Shown here in pieces: positions 4,288-5,094 of a stretch of DNA of 5,094 nucleotides. How positions within the stretch are numbered: the first letter of the stretch is position 1; each line of letters begins with the position of its first letter. The notes beneath the pieces were generated by a model. It was not told the origin of the DNA, did not search any database, and was given only the letters and a program-made list of their open reading frames with translations. Source of the DNA: Chloroflexota bacterium (GTDB lineage: Bacteria > Chloroflexota > Anaerolineae > Ardenticatenales > Ardenticatenaceae). The DNA lies in the NCBI GenBank assembly GCA_003520455.1, contig DOUV01000456.1, positions 1 through 5,094 of the forward strand, in the 5' to 3' direction. A program made the translations under genes and the position numbers.

Positions 4288-5094
4288 ATGGACAATCGAC
4301 CAATCGCTGATTCGGGTGATCGGGCGCTGCTCCTCGATCACCGGGGCAACCGGTTCATCATGACACTCGAGGCCGGCGGTCGCTTGCACACCAACTTGGG
4401 TGTCATCCTCCATGACGCCATCATTGGTCTACCATGGGGTCACCGGATCGAGAGCCACATGGGCCATCCCTTTTTAGTCCTACGCCCGAGCCTGGCCGAT
4501 TCAATCGCGGCCCTCAAGCGCGCAACGCAAATCATCTACCCGAAAGACGCCGCCTACCTGCTCGTGATGATGGACATCCACGATGGCACACAGGTCGTCG
4601 AGGGTGGCACCGGCAGCGGAAGTTTCACGATGATGCTGGCACGGGCGGTCGCGCCCTCCGGCCATGTCTACACCTATGAGGCCGTCCGCGACACCCTCAA
4701 TCTGGCGCGCAAGAACCTGGCGTTGGTGGATCTGGAGCGCCACGTGACCTTCTACCACCGCGACATCGCCGCGGGGTTCGATCAGCGCGATGTGGACGCA
4801 GTCTTCCTCGACGTCCGTGAGCCGGGCGACTACCTCGATCACGTCGTCGCGGCGCTTCGACCCGGCGGTTTCTTCGCGACCCTCGTTCCGACGACCAACC
4901 AGGTGAGCGATGTGCTCGCGGCGATGCAGAGCACCCCCCTGGCAGATGTCGAGATTAGCGAGTTACTGCTACGCCACTACAAGCCCGTGCCGGCACGTCT
5001 CCGGCCCGATGATCGGATGATCGGACACACCGGTTTTCTGATTGTGGCACGCTATCTCCCGTTCGCCGCCGCTCCCCCGCCCGCCCAACCCCAC
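4288..5094 (+). CDS. trmI: tRNA (adenine-58-N1)-methyltransferase TrmI (3' end beyond window)
   Basis: The frame from ATG 4288 runs 269 codons with no stop to the window end. TrmI uses S-adenosylmethionine to methylate A58 in the T loop of tRNAs, which stabilises tRNA structure, particularly in thermophiles. The N-terminal part resembles the small beta domain of the family (LLLDHRGNRFIM, 14-25; then GGRLHTNLG, 30-38). The conserved linker is KRATQIIYPKDAAYLL (77-92). Motif I is VVEGGTGSGSFT (103-114), which binds the cofactor. Glu131 (YTYEAVRDT) is the usual acidic residue for the cofactor ribose. VFLDVREPGDYL (172-183), with Asp175, matches the LDxxxPw region at the catalytic site. GHTGFLIVARY (246-256) is the normal C-terminal core. 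What follows is a Pro/Ala-rich tail, so little is probably missing. An in-frame stop at 4255 limits the start; only a weak GGGAAG precedes the ATG, and a TTG at 4276 is the other option. Confidence 0.93.
   Translation, partial: MDNRPIADSGDRALLLDHRGNRFIMTLEAGGRLHTNLGVILHDAIIGLPWGHRIESHMGHPFLVLRPSLADSIAALKRATQIIYPKDAAYLLVMMDIHDGTQVVEGGTGSGSFTMMLARAVAPSGHVYTYEAVRDTLNLARKNLALVDLERHVTFYHRDIAAGFDQRDVDAVFLDVREPGDYLDHVVAALRPGGFFATLVPTTNQVSDVLAAMQSTPLADVEISELLLRHYKPVPARLRPDDRMIGHTGFLIVARYLPFAAAPPPAQPH

Noticed and set aside
3905..4363. Open frame across the selenoprotein end and the start of trmI
   Set aside because: It overlaps two well-supported genes in another frame and runs through the palindrome terminator; no domain is visible.

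Overview
This is a GC-rich bacterial chromosomal window with six genes and short, well-punctuated intergenic regions. No mobile element, CRISPR array or prophage is visible. Sigma-70-type promoters, Shine-Dalgarno sites and intrinsic terminators show it is bacterial. High GC, a DUF7282-type secreted protein with an LPxTG-like end, an Rdx (SelW-like) protein and a TrmI methyltransferase together would suit a Chloroflexota bacterium of the Thermomicrobia/Sphaerobacter kind. That taxonomic guess is from memory of the families and is weak.

Layout: (1) 1-446, minus strand: start of a secreted DUF7282-type protein, cut by the window edge exactly at an LPTTG motif. (2) 447-700: its promoter region, several inverted repeats and the terminator of the next gene. 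(3) 701-2164, minus: a DHA2/EmrB-type 14-helix MFS exporter. (4) 2165-2411: divergent control region with a 12-bp palindrome near the exporter start and an extended -10 promoter for the next gene. (5) 2412-3311, plus: arginase (rocF) with all metal ligands. (6) 3367-3568, minus: a complete tRNA-Arg(UCU) unit with promoter, tRNA and terminator. (7) 3634-4093, plus: a complete small transcription unit with promoter, structured leader, a 77-residue Rdx/SelW-like protein and a 30-bp perfect-palindrome terminator. (8) 4288-5094, plus: tRNA m1A58 methyltransferase (trmI), open at the window edge.

The main discovery is in (7). The Rdx reading frame contains an in-frame TGA at 3814-3816, at the position where the family redox motif CxxC has its second cysteine (C-A-V-UGA). 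Homology continues without a frame change on both sides, and a small stem-loop with G at the second loop position lies 21 nt after the TGA. The best reading is selenocysteine, so this is a selenoprotein that standard gene callers would split, truncate or miss.

The genes are mostly independent units, and I see no shared pathway. Arginase, tRNA-Arg and TrmI all touch arginine or tRNA metabolism, but nothing in the sequence shows they are co-regulated.
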